Assembly (NCBI GenBank): GCA_030386875.1
Contig: CM059562.1
Coordinates: forward strand, 76,380,095-76,444,094
From: Morinoia aosen
Lineage: Eukaryota > Arthropoda > Malacostraca > Amphipoda > Talitridae
Length of the DNA: 64,000 nucleotides
Reading direction: 5' to 3'
A model generated the notes under the pieces. The model searched no databases. It saw nothing but the letters and a program-made list of their open reading frames with translations, and had not been told where the DNA came from. Position 1 is the first letter of the stretch, and the number at the start of each line of letters is the position of its first letter. Below are positions 46,346 through 57,535 of the stretch, piece by piece. A program made the translations under genes and the position numbers.

Positions 46346-48444
46346 ATAAACCCGCATTACTATTGAGGATTAGACAAATTCAAAACAAAAATATACTCGC
46401 ACTTGGACTGAGAAAAGCAGGTGCTCATCATTTTTTTGCAGAATAAACGAACGAGACTCTCTATCTCTCAATAGAAAATACGCGATCTTCTCGCCTTTAA
46501 AGAATATGCTTTAAAAATATCTTCAACCTTTTTCCACGCGTGAAAATGAATTAAATCATTACGCTCTCTTTTATCAAAAGATAACTCGACCCTCAGGTGC
46601 TTCATCAAGTCCGAGATTTTTAAAACTTCTTTTTGTTGAAAGCAGCTGAGGAACTTATCGCTTTCATTTTTGTACTCTTTTGTTAATTTCTTTCCTCGTC
46701 ATCATGACTGACAGTTGATCTTATAACATTGTAGATGGAGCTTAGCGTATTATGTCTTAAGGAAAGTTTCCATGCAGTTCTTTAACTTTGGAACTTTGAA
46801 GACTCTGCTAAACTCAAGATGACAGTTGGGCGTCTGAAAGAGCGCGTATATTCGAGGCAGGCTAACTCTCTAGAGTAGGAGCTTCAAAGTTTGCGATCTA
46901 GCGCAAAAATCTTTCTAAGCTAGGTTTGCCTTTTCGGTGCAATTCGCAGAGTGAATACTGTGTGTTAAATTTACTGAATGAATACTTTGAAGCCAGGAAG
47001 AATGGAACAGCTCTGTAATAATAGAGATAAAATTCCCTAGTATTCTATCAAGAAAATGCGGTTACATAAGCTAAGATGCCTTGCTTTCAAACGAATGAAG
47101 AGAAGGAGGCTGATAGATTCACTTTAATCGGGAAAAAATTGGTTGGATGGTGGTCAAATTCACAATTTTGGGGGTAGCAAGCTAGTCGAAAATTCGCATT
47201 TTCCATCTGAGTTTCTAAAAAAATTACGCATCTATTTTTGTCCACATTAAACTTTAGACACTACGTCAACACGTACGGTTACGAAAATCGGGAAAAACAG
47301 CTGATGAGAAAAGTTCTGCTTCGACTACTATTTATCACTTATACTGCTACTGCAGTTGCTTCTACCGTGTACTACCCTCTAGTTTTTTACGCCACCCAGG
47401 TAGACGGAAAAAGTGAAGGTATAATATCACTGTCCCCGCACTCAAACCACGATTACTCACAAGTTTCAGCGTTTCATTCCTTGGATGCATTAGTACCGTT
47501 TTTGCACGCTAACGAAGTTCAACTCATGTCTTCATAATAACTTTTGAAGATTTCTGCGCCTGTATTCATTTGTTCGGCGCAGAGTTTTATTATTACTTTC
47601 AACTTATGTATTTTCGAACTAGAACCATTTTTGTATGAACAGTAAGTGTACGAACAGTGAGTATACGAACTGTACGAACTCTTACAACGCTGAAAAATAA
47701 CCAGTCCAGTAACGGTCTAGTCAATATTTGAAGTATTTAACATAACCTATGTTTGAATGCGACTCTTCAAAATCCTTGCAATTGTGGTTTTAATGGCAAC
47801 GAGCGCTGAGACCTCTACCGTCTTCACCTAAATCAGTTTTTGACAATTTTTGCTGCGCTCAGTGTTTCAATGCAGCATCTGGTGCTAGAGTTCCCATCCC
47901 TACTAGGGAGACCCGTGGAATTTCTCCGGCTTAGTGTGTTGAAATAATGCAACGAGTCATGGCTTTGCATAATTTCTACATTTTAGTTGAATAAACCTCA
48001 ATTAAAAAGGAACTTCTGGCTTTATTTCCAATTAAATTGTGTGTAGAAACAATAGGTAAACTCAACTTGTATGAACACTTTATTAATGAGAAAACCTTTT
48101 CTCTTTAGCTACCAACACTTAAAACTCCTTTATACACAATATTTTATAGGTTATACTCTGCTCTCTTCTTACTTCTTGTTTGGTAGTCGAAATAACTTCA
48201 ACACATTAATCTGAGAGTCGCCTAACTTTTAAACGTACCACATATACAGTAGTTGACTGATGCTGAACACTGGTTCTGATAGGAAATTTCCCACCTTGTT
48301 GAAAGTCTGCTCCTGCGCCATGTTAATCGTCATAGCGTAAGCCAGTAAGTGCAGGAAATTGGTTTCTCGCCAAGGTAAAGGAAAGGCCTGGCTCGCTAGG
48401 AGACATTTTTATCCGAGGGAAGAGAGTCCTCCTGCCAGCTAGAG
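46346..48444. other. AT-rich DNA, no gene recognised
   Basis: One 99-codon frame at 47238-47537 is listed separately. A small run of ACGAACAGTRAGTRT-like repeats lies at about 47636-47682 (three copies). Confidence 0.4.
47238..47537 (+). CDS. Unassigned 99-codon open frame
   Basis: The product has a possible hydrophobic segment at residues ~27-48 (LLRLLFITYTATAVASTVYY) after a basic stretch, which could mimic a signal anchor. The rest is Ser/His/Asp-rich. No family is recognised. It is most likely chance, though a small secreted or membrane protein is not excluded. Confidence 0.12.
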   Translation: MSTLNFRHYVNTYGYENREKQLMRKVLLRLLFITYTATAVASTVYYPLVFYATQVDGKSEGIISLSPHSNHDYSQVSAFHSLDALVPFLHANEVQLMSS

Positions 48445-49010
48445 GACCGACTACACGGTAGAGGAAACAAGGTAGGTTTAAACCAGTCGTTTTTTCGTTG
48501 ACGGGTTGGTTTTGCTGAAGTCACGGCAACGAAACAATAGCTGCGCTCAAATTGCATCTGGTAGCACTGCTACCCCCCAATCTGGCTTCACTATTGGGCA
48601 AACGTCACGGCGTTTTGGTGATGTCATAAAGTTTGTTTGAAATAAAGCCTTTCTATTGGCTAGTCCAACAAACTGACGTGTATTTTCCCCCATAGAAATG
48701 ACCCTACCTTGTTTCCTCTACCGTGGTCAAGGTGGAGAAAACATGGTCGAGTCATTTCTATGGGGGAAAATACACTTCTTGTTCGGCTAGCCAATAGAAA
48801 TGCTCGATTTTAGACAAACTTTATGACGTCACCAAAACGCCGTGACGTTCAGCCAATAGTGGAGATGGATTTAGGGGTAGCAGTGCTACCAGATGCAATT
48901 TGAGCGCTGCCATTGGTTCGTTGCCGTGACCTCACCAAACCCACTCAGTCGACGAAAAAAAGACTGGTATGACCCTACCTTGTTTCCTCTACCGTGACTG
49001 TGACCGACTA
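48445..49010. mobile_element. Inverted dimer of a TIR element (MITE-like), ~540-bp near-palindrome
   Basis: Left half 48454-48724 and right half 48725-48996 are reverse complements over almost their full length. Matches include the core TTGCATCTGGTAGCACTGCT, CGTCACGGCGTTTTGGTGA, and the segment TTTCCCCCATAGAAATGA. Outer ends and the centre share the terminal motif CACGGTAGAGGAAACAAGGT, so each half looks like a complete ~271-bp element with inverted ends. GACCGACTA lies just outside the left end (48445-48453) and recurs 5 bases beyond the right end (49002-49010), a possible 9-bp target duplication. There is no transposase and the superfamily is not assigned. Confidence 0.85.
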
Positions 49011-49517
49011 TCAGGGATGCCTCTATACAATGCTCGAGCATAGTTATAGGCTCCAATCGGATGCCGTTAAATAAACCATTCTGTGTAGATATGATGTTAA
49101 GTAACATAATAATTGCACCAGTTTTGACGGTGAGGTCATGAGGAGTTCAAAAATATTCAGTTCTCAAATAAAGGGAGTTATCAATTTACTGTGGTTGAAG
49201 AGCTCCAAGGCCAAAGACAGTTGAAAAAGGGATTGAATCAAGCGCTAATATTTAGTCTAAGTGTATCTGTGATAAAGCCATTTGCGCAGGCTATAAATGA
49301 CGCAAAATGTAAGTGATTTATTTCTTCGTTTTGCAGCTTGAATTCTCGTCTAAAAATATGTATAACTTTTTTTACAGTGTCGTAGCATTACTACGACCCT
49401 AATCATTAAACTATCAAGCGTCACGGTCGTTCGAACTAACCAGTAACTAACGACGGGACAAGCAGAATTAAAACATATATCGAATGAAATTCATGAATGG
49501 GGATTGCCATAACTCGC
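49011..49517. other. Single-copy DNA, no gene seen
   Basis: Nothing recognisable lies between the inverted dimer and the next candidate element. Confidence 0.4.
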
Positions 49518-51252
49518 CCGGGTGGCAAAAAATTATTAAGCCAATATTGGGTTGATAATTATTTATTGACCTGATATTGGAATCTTGGATTACAATAATA
49601 GGCTAATAACAAGACAATATCGAAAAAAGATATATTCATTTATGATATCAACTTGTTATTGGGACAATGTAGTAAATAGTTTTATTTCTAATATTAAACT
49701 AACAGTGTATATATACATATATGTACGATATTCATGTAAGTGGAAACTATCGCATGATAATTAAAAATCTCGCAATTTAATAAAATTTGCTAAAATATAA
49801 ATTATTATTGCCCAAATATTGGGTTGATATTGTACGCCAATAATACGGAGTAATTTGTTTAAAATGTACCAATAAAGTTAATGAATAGTTATTGCAGTCA
49901 TTAATGAGTGCAGATATATATGACAGATATCAAGAAATGTGAATACGTTACAGTAATATGTATATTCAGAATTACTGTAATCCCAGGTTCACAGTTCTTG
50001 TTTTTTCAGTCGTCCAATGAGTTTCGAAGGTCTAATTTTTTCAAAAAATATGCTAAAATCGTTTGTTATATGTTACTATAGCAATAAATGTCTATGTATT
50101 GAATTAAGATGATATAAAGTCATTTATATAGATGATATAAATGACTTAATTTCGTAACGAAGGTATTGAGTAGGCCTATTCCTACCATATAACCCATTTT
50201 GCATGCATCATTCATTGGGTTAAGCGCTTTCGTGCAATTTTTCAATCACGCATATATATATATATGCTGCTTAGATGAACGTATATATGCTGCTTAATAC
50301 AGGTTGCCCGACCACTGGTACGTACGTGCAACACAAAATTTGGACTACGATGCCAAAGAGGTTTGTAATCATGGATTTTAGATAAATTTTGAGTGCAGTT
50401 CTATTCATAGTCTTGTAGGTGTGTAGGTATGTACATCGGATAACATGGTTATCAGAATTATACATATTTCTCGTCTTTGAACCCTTCTGAATATTGATGC
50501 GATATTAGAAATTAATTATTGAGCCAAAGTGTTGTTCAAAGAAACACCTCAATATCAAGTCAATAGTGACACAGTGATTTGCTGATACTGGGTTAAAAAT
50601 AAATTATTATTGGGACAATATATTCTACCAATATCAACTTGATGTCAGAAAATAAGTATTGGGCCTGTAGTACCCTACCTTAGTTACCCCTCAAACTCAG
50701 TTTTAGTCCATTTGTGTTCAGTTATACTAATATGTGTAAATGTAAAATTATACAAGAAAAAAGTGCTAAAGTATCTATAGCGTATCACCGATACCAACTG
50801 TAAGAGAATTATGAGTATATAACTAAGGTCGCTGCTTCACTCGCCGCTAGCAGAACTCAATTGCTAAAGCAGCAACAACTACAGGCCTTACAGGCCAATA
50901 TTTTCCTAAGGAACACCTAAATAACAAGTCCATAGTGACACAATAATTAGCTAATATTGGGTTAGTGAAATTATCATTATCGGGGCCATATGTTTTACAA
51001 ATATTAACCTATCAGGAATTGAGTATTAAGCCAATGTTATTGTAGGGAACACTTCATTATCAAGTCAATATTGCTACAATAATGAGTTGATATTGGGTTG
51101 ATGATAATATTGTTATTGGGCCAACATATTTTTCTAATATCAACCGAATTTTCTGAAATAAGGTATTGCCCCAATATTCATTTTGAATATCCAGTCAATA
51201 TTGAGACTGTATATTGGTTCAATATTAGGTCAATAAATTTTGCTACCTGGGA
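49518..51252. mobile_element. Putative 1.7-kb non-autonomous element with ~35-bp TIRs and AATATTGGGTTGAT-type internal repeats
   Basis: The left end reads CCCGGGTGGCAAAAAATTAT then AAGCCAATATTGG. The reverse complement of the right end reads CCCAGGTAGCAAAATTTATT then GACCTAATATTG. Inside, the motif CAATATTGGGTTGAT and its complement recur many times. A ~139-bp unit beginning GAACACYTMAATA and containing AAGTCAATA, TATTGGGTTGAT and ATATCAACC is present near 50541, 50911 and 51050. No transposase frame or target duplication is clear. It could be one old element or a local accumulation of related repeats. Confidence 0.5.
50117..50147. other. Perfect 13-bp stem hairpin
   Basis: AAGTCATTTATAT and its exact reverse complement ATATAAATGACTT flank a 5-base loop (AGATG). 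It lies inside the putative 1.7-kb element. AT-rich cruciform potential; function unknown. Confidence 0.85.
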
Positions 51253-51419
51253 ATCAGGTCATATATACTAGTTTCGAATAGAAAAAACTCTGAGTATAGC
51301 TACATGGAATTAAAATGAAGACGATATTTATTATCTGCCTCAGTTGGGATCTTTTAATTCAAGCCTGTTCAGGACCAATGACCAGTGCTGGATTTTTTGC
51401 TGTGGCGAGGCGGGGTCAT

Positions 51420-52260
51420 CTATTTAAGAAGCAATGGAGTAGAAGCAATAGAAACAGTAGTTGAAGTAGAAGCAAACGAAGCAAAAGAAACAGTAGATGA
51501 GGTAGAAGCCAGAAAAGCAGCAAAAGCATCAGATGAAGTAGAAACTTCCAATGGATAAGCAGTAGATGAAGTAGAAACTTCCAATGGATAAGCAGTAGAT
51601 GAAGTAGAACCAAGCGAAGTAGAAAAAAAAACAGAAAATGAAGTAGAAGCAATAGAAACAGACCAAACAGCAGATAAAGTAAAAGCAAGAGAAGCAGCAA
51701 AAGCAGTAGATGAAGTAGCAACAAACAAAGCATAAGAAGTAGTAGATGAAGTAGAAGCAATAGAAACAGCAGAAGAAGTAAATGATGTAGAAGCTACGAA
51801 AGCAGCAGAAGCAACCGATACAGTAAAAAAAATAAACTCAGCAGAAGCAACAGATACAGTAAGGCAATAGAATCAGCAGATGCAGCAGATACAGTAACAG
51901 AAAGTCAATAGAATCAGCAGAAGCAACAGATACAGTAAAGATAATAGAATCAGCAGAAGTAACAGATAAAGTAATGACAATAGAATCAGCAGAAGCAACC
52001 GATACAGTAAAATCAGTAGAATCAGCAGAAGTAACAGAAACAGTAAAAACAATAGAATCCGCAGAATCCACAGATAAAGTAAAGAAAATGGAATCAGCAG
52101 AAGCAACAAATAAAGTTAATGCAAAAGAATCAGCGGACGCAATGCCTAGATGAAATAGATGCAATAGAATCAGCAGAAGCAACAAATAAAGTTAATGCAA
52201 TAGAATCATCGGGCGCATCACCTAGATGAAATAGATGCAATGGAAGCAGCTGGAGCCAGA
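51420..52260 (+). pseudogene. Coding-like degenerate repeat (Glu/Ala/Val/Lys-rich), broken by stops and frameshifts
   Basis: From 51439 the plus strand reads as one frame of VEAIETVVEVEANEAKE-type peptide with three in-frame TAA codons (51556, 51589, 51733). The frame then shifts near 51865 and 51907. From 51908 a clean frame encodes 12-residue repeats (ESAEATDTVKII-like) to about 52153. Unit lengths are multiples of three: an exact 33-bp duplication at about 51531-51597 and 36-bp units at 51867-52110. Units of about 75 bp follow. The minus strand is also open (51838-52185, SVTSADSIVFTV-type repeats; 51416-51760 Leu-rich). It may be a decayed low-complexity gene or a plain minisatellite. Confidence 0.4.
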
Positions 52261-52480
52261 AGAAGAGAGAGTAGGAGCAGCAAAACTGTAGGCCCAGCAC
52301 ACATCCCTGTCCCGTCGTAGCTGTGCACGAGAGTGTACGTCGCAGCAACGCGCGCTGATCGTCGCACGATACCGCGTGTTGCATGGAGAAAACCTCCGTG
52401 ATTTCTGGAGTGTGACCTGGGGGTGCTGCATCGCCTCTTTCCTACCTAGTGAATGCCCTCGCATTATCTGGTTACTTCTT
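52261..52480. other. GC-rich island after the coding-like repeat
   Basis: The sequence turns GC-rich (ACGTCGCAGCAACGCGCGCTG near 52338 and GTGACCTGGGGGTGCTGC near 52411). Minus frames cross it (52130-52384, 52222-52464) without a recognisable domain. Confidence 0.4.
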
Positions 52481-53160
52481 CACTTCTTATTGATTATGTA
52501 CTGATTGCCTTCTAACTTCCGTCTAACTACCCTCTGACTACCTATTCATTATCTTAATACTATCTAATGGTTACCTACTGATAACTTACTGATTATCGTC
52601 AGCCCCTACTGATTACCTTCTGACTATCTACGGATTACCGTCTGACTATCTTCTGACTACTTACTAACTGTCATCAGACTACCTATTGACAACCTTCTGC
52701 CTACCCTCTGACTATCTACTGCATCATTTACTGCTTTTTGTTACGTATGACCTACTGTCCCGCTTTCTGCATCACACATGACTTACTGGACCATCTGCGA
52801 GTACCTCTCTGCATCATCACTGCATCACTTACAATGTGACATGCTGCATCACATCTACAGACCCTGCTGTATCACCTCCATGAGCTAACAAACATCTACT
52901 GAATCAGCTGCAGTATCAGCTTTAAAACCCATACTGCATGAGCTACAGTATCACCAATTCTACACCTACTACATCACCTACAGCATCACCTATACTCTTA
53001 TAGTGTCAACAGCTCAGTCCCTACTGCACCACCTACAGCATCACAATGCACCACCTATAGCATCACAATGCACCACCTACAGCATCACAATACACCACCT
53101 ACAGCACCACAATACACGACCAACAGCACCACAATACACCACCTCCTACATCACTTACAA
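52481..53160. repeat. Degenerate CTACTGATTACC-type repeat, ending in a ~22-bp minisatellite
   Basis: From 52481 to 52770, CTGACTAYCTACTGATTACC-like 12-13-bp motifs drift. From 52770 to 53027, CTGCATCAC and CTACAGTATCAC motifs dominate. From about 53028 to 53150 a regular ~22-bp unit, ACCACCTACAGCATCACAAT, is present in five to six copies. It looks like a gradient from old, scrambled repeat to young, regular repeat. Confidence 0.7.
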
Positions 53161-53889
53161 AATCCGGCTGCTACGTCCACAAAGCCCTTTTGCGATCATT
53201 CATGCTAGGCTACCATCAGTTTCGCCACGTTTCTCTCGAGACCGAGTTTGCGCAAGTAAAACATCACTAGTCCGCACTGCTGGACCGGAGCACTGCTCGG
53301 CTCTTCCAGCCGCTGCACCCTATCATTGAAGGCTTGCTTGCACTTACCCACGCTTGTCTGCAAATCCACTCTGCAAGGTTTTCTGAGCCCCTGCTGATAA
53401 AAACATGACGGACAGCTGTTCTTGGTGTACTCAAACATGGAGAACAGCTATGCTCTTGGTATTATATTCTCCCTCGTACGCTGCGTCGGCTCTAAGCGTT
53501 GCTTTTTGAAGAGTTTGAAGCCCTTGATTTGCTCTTTTGCTGGGAAATTGAAATGGTGTGTTGATGGTCGCGTTTTTAGGAGTAAATTAATCTAGAATAT
53601 CTTTGTCGCTCATTTTTCTTTTATGATAAGATGTAATATTGGTTAAGTATCTACTGACGATGCAGCAGGAGTTTAAAATGTCTAAAGTATATGTGCTAAC
53701 CGTGTCAAATTCGATAAAAAATTTAAATGTCTAAATTTTAGCGGGAACAGTTCCAAATTGCATCGAAGTTTAAACTGCATCAAGTTTATGGCTAACAGTT
53801 TTCTGATTGCCAGTTTCAAATCCACTAGATACTTAAAATGGATTGCATTTATTCGTTAACACATTCATTTGTACGATCGAGTGTGTAAG
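53161..53889. other. GC-balanced then AT-rich DNA, no gene seen
   Basis: A GC-richer block at 53161-53400 directly follows the 22-bp repeat. A 108-codon plus frame (53003-53329) spans repeat and island and is not recognisable. The rest is AT-rich. Confidence 0.4.
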
Positions 53890-54446
53890 TTTTAGATTTA
53901 AGCGATAAACACACTTTTTAACCGTACATGTTTGAAGTTTAGTCTTCAAAATCAGCGGTTCACTTTAAGTTTTAGATTTAAGCGATAAACACACTTTTTA
54001 ACCGTACATGTTTGAAGTTTAGTCTTCAAAATCAGCGGTTCACTTCAAGTTTTAGATTTAAGCGATAAACACACTTTTTAACCAAACATGTTTGAAGTTT
54101 AGTCTTCAAATCAGCGGTAAACTTTAAGTTTTAGATTTAAGCGATAAACACACTTTTTAACCGTACATGTTTGAAGTTTAGTCTTCAAATCAGCGGTTCA
54201 CTTTAAGTTTTAGATTTAAGCGATAAACACACTTTTTAACCAAACATGTTTGAAGTTTAGTCTTCAAAATCAGCGGTTCACTTTAAGTTTTAGATGTAAG
54301 CGATAAACACACTTTTTAACCAAACATGTTTGAAGTTTAGTCTTCAAATCAGCGGTTCACTTTAATTTTTAGATTTAAGCGATAAACACACTTTTTAACC
54401 GTACATATTTGAAGTTTAGTCTTCAAAATCAGCGGTTCACTTTAAT
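53890..54446. repeat. 80-bp minisatellite, 7 copies
   Basis: Each unit has TTTTAGATTTAAGCGATAAA, CACACTTTTTAACC, ACATGTTTGAAGTTTAGTCT and AATCAGCGGTTCAC. Starts are 53890, 53970, 54050, 54129, 54208, 54288 and 54367. Diagnostic variants are AACCGTACATG or AACCAAACATG, and TCAAAATC or TCAAATC. The copies are highly similar. The AT-rich unit is in part self-complementary around ACATGT. Confidence 0.97.
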
Positions 54447-54805
54447 CATATTTGGTTCGATATTTGGAGACCGCTGCTCACCTTCAATGTGAGTGATGAC
54501 CGATCAATAATCTTGAAAAATCAGAAATGTTTACATTACCTGAGAAAAAGAGATCTCTCGTCCGTGTGTTACTAATAATACAGAACACATTATATCACAC
54601 TTTTCATCTATGCATTTGTTACTTACTCAAGTATATGCATTTTCATTTTTTATTCATCGTTTCTCATGCTATTTTCTACCCTAAATTACACTTTGTTTAC
54701 ACGACCAGTGGAAAGCCTATTGTATCACAATTTTCATCAACACACTTGTACTTATTTAAACATTTTCATTCTTTATCCAACGCTTCTCATACCCTTTTCT
54801 TCCTA
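54447..54805. other. AT-rich DNA grading into the 31-bp repeat
   Basis: A T-rich stretch with loose TTTTCAT and TTACACTTTG motifs. The 113-codon plus frame (54527-54868, Phe/His/Leu-rich) reflects this composition and resembles no known protein. Confidence 0.4.
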
Positions 54806-55075
54806 AATTACAATTCAGTTTCAAATTTTCATTCAAGATTACACTTCAGTTTCAAAATTTTCATTTAGAACTACACTTTAGTTTCAAGTTTTCATATAAA
54901 ATTACACTTCAATTTCAAATTTTCATTCATAATTACACTTCAGCTTCAAATTTTCATTCAAAATTACACTTCAGTTTCAAATTTTTATTCAAAATTACAC
55001 TTTGGATACGAATTTTCATCCTAAGTTACAAATTTTCATCCTAAATTCCACTTCGGTCACAAATTTTTGCCTCCC
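54806..55075. repeat. 31-bp minisatellite, ~8 copies
   Basis: The unit contains ATTACACTTCAGTTTCAAAT and TTTCATTCAAA. Copies follow from about 54806 to 55062, and the last two are diverged (TTTGGATACGAATTTTCATCC and a shortened copy). It looks derived from the looser T-rich sequence upstream. Confidence 0.9.
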
Positions 55076-55330
55076 CAGCACAGCCCCGCTTGACCAGGGG
55101 CCACAAAACAATGAACTGCTGTCCCACCTCACCCTTCTCCTCCCCCACCCCTCTGCCCCTGAGAGGCTTTTCCTATTCTCTTCCGTCAGTATTTTTTCCG
55201 ACGATTTGCAGGCTGTCGACATATTAAATGTCAAGCTCAGGGTCCGGTCTGTGAGAGGGAGCGAGAGACGTTCAACGTTTTCTACAGACGTCGCATATTT
55301 TGGCAAAGTTCAAGTCTGGCAATGAGAAAC
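55076..55330. other. GC-rich island abutting the 31-bp array
   Basis: CCCCAGCACAGCCCCGCTTG begins immediately after the array, followed by C-rich CTCCTCCCCCACCCCTCTGC. Opposed frames (55002-55325 plus, 55016-55306 minus) cross the boundary and are not recognised. Confidence 0.45.
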
Positions 55331-56718
55331 CTAGTGAAAATGTGCCTATACATATTACAGTAGATATCGACTTTCTTTAAAAGAAATTAAATACCAAGTC
55401 ATCTTGACTTTATAATTAAACATTTCTCCTAATAATTCTACGGCAAACTTCTTTAATTTATGCTTACTCCTACAGGGTGTGATTATTTTATTTTGCTTCT
55501 TAAGAGTTCTTAATTTTCATGGGCCGATTGTTTTATTTTTCGCGCAAGTAAACTCCCTTTTAACTTTGTTCACTCTACGGCAGAAACTTGAGATTTTATT
55601 GAGATGTAACCTATTGTGAAACAGTAATAAAAACATCGAATTGTGCATAATATTAATTAGGGGTTGAAATTAAATTAAAATGACCTGATATTGTTCAATG
55701 GTGGTGTTCTTGAAAGCCGTCTGGTTTTAGATAAGAAAATTAGAAACTTCACATGACGCAAATAAAAAAGGCTTAATTCTACATAAATTATACACTCTTG
55801 GTTGTGAGAACAGCACAATATGGTACGGAACAGCTATGACTGACAAGCACTGAGGCATTCGCGAGTTTCAAAACTACGAGCTCATTACTTTTTTATTACG
55901 CTCCAAGACATAGTGCAAGTTCTTCGTTCTATCATTAGGGCAAGCCAGGGATGAAATCGGCGGACACTCCCGCCGGTTTTGCTGAATATGAGGAGCTGCG
56001 GCGTCAATTTTAGAATAATTTTATTAAACTTTTGGGCATGTTGGTGACAGCCGCGCTGTGTCGGAAAATTGTAGACTGAATTATTTCCTCATGGGCAGTT
56101 TAGCGCAGAGTATGTAAAATATCGTCAGCAATATTACGTAGCTGAACTTGTCCTCTGAAACGTGGTTAGAGGGGAAGGTTTTTCCCCCTGAAAACATTGG
56201 AATAAATGAGGAGGGAACAATAAATGACAGCCGTCATACGAGTTTAGTACTGATACAACTGCTCCTAACTTTTTTCTGAATCTAATGCCTCTACCGCATT
56301 TAATGCATCGACTGGCTTTAGGTACTTCAATTATACGTCCACCAAACTCTTCTGCTGCATTTTTTCAACTTTTAAAGTATGCGCAATGACACTTCTGCTT
56401 GAATCCCATCTTCCTTGCCTCTGCCACCGCCTCTGCTTCCATGGAAGCCATCACTGCGAAGTATAGGGCGGGAAGTCAGTCAATCCTGCATTTTGGAGAA
56501 AGCCGTGAAAAATAAACTGATGCATTTTTAAAAATTTCGTTGTTGCTATCTTATTGTGCATTACAAAGCATTAAAAAACACCAGCAAAATTGTTCATTTA
56601 AAAAAATAACTTCGGTAAGATGGTGTCCTTCCCGATTAATTACCGATTTAGGGTTCCACAGTACTCTCGAAAATACAGGATTGACTGCAGCACACTGTAG
56701 GGGCGTGCTGATGGCGTG
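55331..56718. other. Single-copy DNA, no gene seen
   Basis: AT-rich, with GC-richer spots at about 55940-56070 (CGGCGGACACTCCCGCCGG forms a near-palindrome at about 55959-55977). No gene or element otherwise. Confidence 0.4.
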
Positions 56719-56917
56719 TACAGGGCGTCCCAAAAAAAAAAACGACCTAACTTTAAATAATTTTAACTCTAAGGTTATTGTTAAAAATTGAGTTCTGTAA
56801 AGACCACAGTGTTTTCTAAACATTTCTCTCTTCACACAAAACATTGTATTTGGTTAGCGTGCACAGAATTGTTACGGTAGCATTTTCAAAAAAATCCGTT
56901 TTTTGGGACACCCTGCA
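56719..56917. mobile_element. mariner-type MITE remnant (~200 bp)
   Basis: TA followed by CAGGGCGTCCCAAAAAAA on the left faces TTTTTTGGGACACCCTG on the right, giving inverted ends of about 16 bp with one mismatch. A TA dinucleotide and CAGGGTGTCCCA-type ends are known features of mariner/Tc1-group elements. The right-hand TA is altered or displaced. No transposase is present, so it is a non-autonomous or internally deleted copy. Confidence 0.7.
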
Positions 56918-57535
56918 TGTATAGTAACGCAGCAAATAACTTAAGTGATGCTAACAACATGTAGGAAATAGGTGAGGCCGGCTCTTAAATTTACAGTGCC
57001 AATTAATCCTCCAATGTTTTGCTAATTCAAATTAAACCTGCTTAACTTCTCTTGGAACTTGTTAATCGGGGAAAATCTTAAACAATGAACTATCCGGGTT
57101 TGTGCGCTCACACCAACCTAATATTTTGAATGACGTGACCAGAGTGAACTATGTTGCACTTAACGCATTATTTTTATCATTCTTGGAATAATATTTGTGA
57201 AAAAGTGCTCGTGAAATGAACTAAAATGCTATTTAGGCAACCGCAAAGAATGTCATGAAAAATATGTTTCCATTAAATGTTTTCCAACGAATATTTGAAC
57301 CTGCATCTAGTGGTCCTCATCGGGGATAAACCCGAACACATTTTGCAAGCCGCCGTAGCCACGTGGCTGTAATCTCAAATAAAAACTCTCTGGACACCTC
57401 CAGAACAACAGCAAATGCCTGTTTGAGGACGCTCTCCATACGCACGTGCCTAGACAGCGTCTGAGTCTTGGGTTCTCTGCGACTCTGAAATTCTAAGGTG
57501 GCACGCGTGCTGCAAAGATGGATCGTCATTTATGA
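56918..57535. other. Single-copy DNA, no gene seen
   Basis: A GC-richer patch lies at about 57310-57520. The 70-codon minus frame at 57317-57529 is unassigned. Confidence 0.4.

Noticed and set aside
46101..46346. 81-codon hydrophobic frame resembling a multi-pass membrane protein
   Set aside because: It is explained by the T-rich degenerate repeat, whose codons give Ile, Leu, Val and Phe.
48454..48996. CACGGTAG ends as a Transib/RAG-like recombination-signal terminus
   Set aside because: The resemblance is limited to the first bases. The flanks show no matching 5-bp duplication; a 9-bp match fits better. Superfamily left open.
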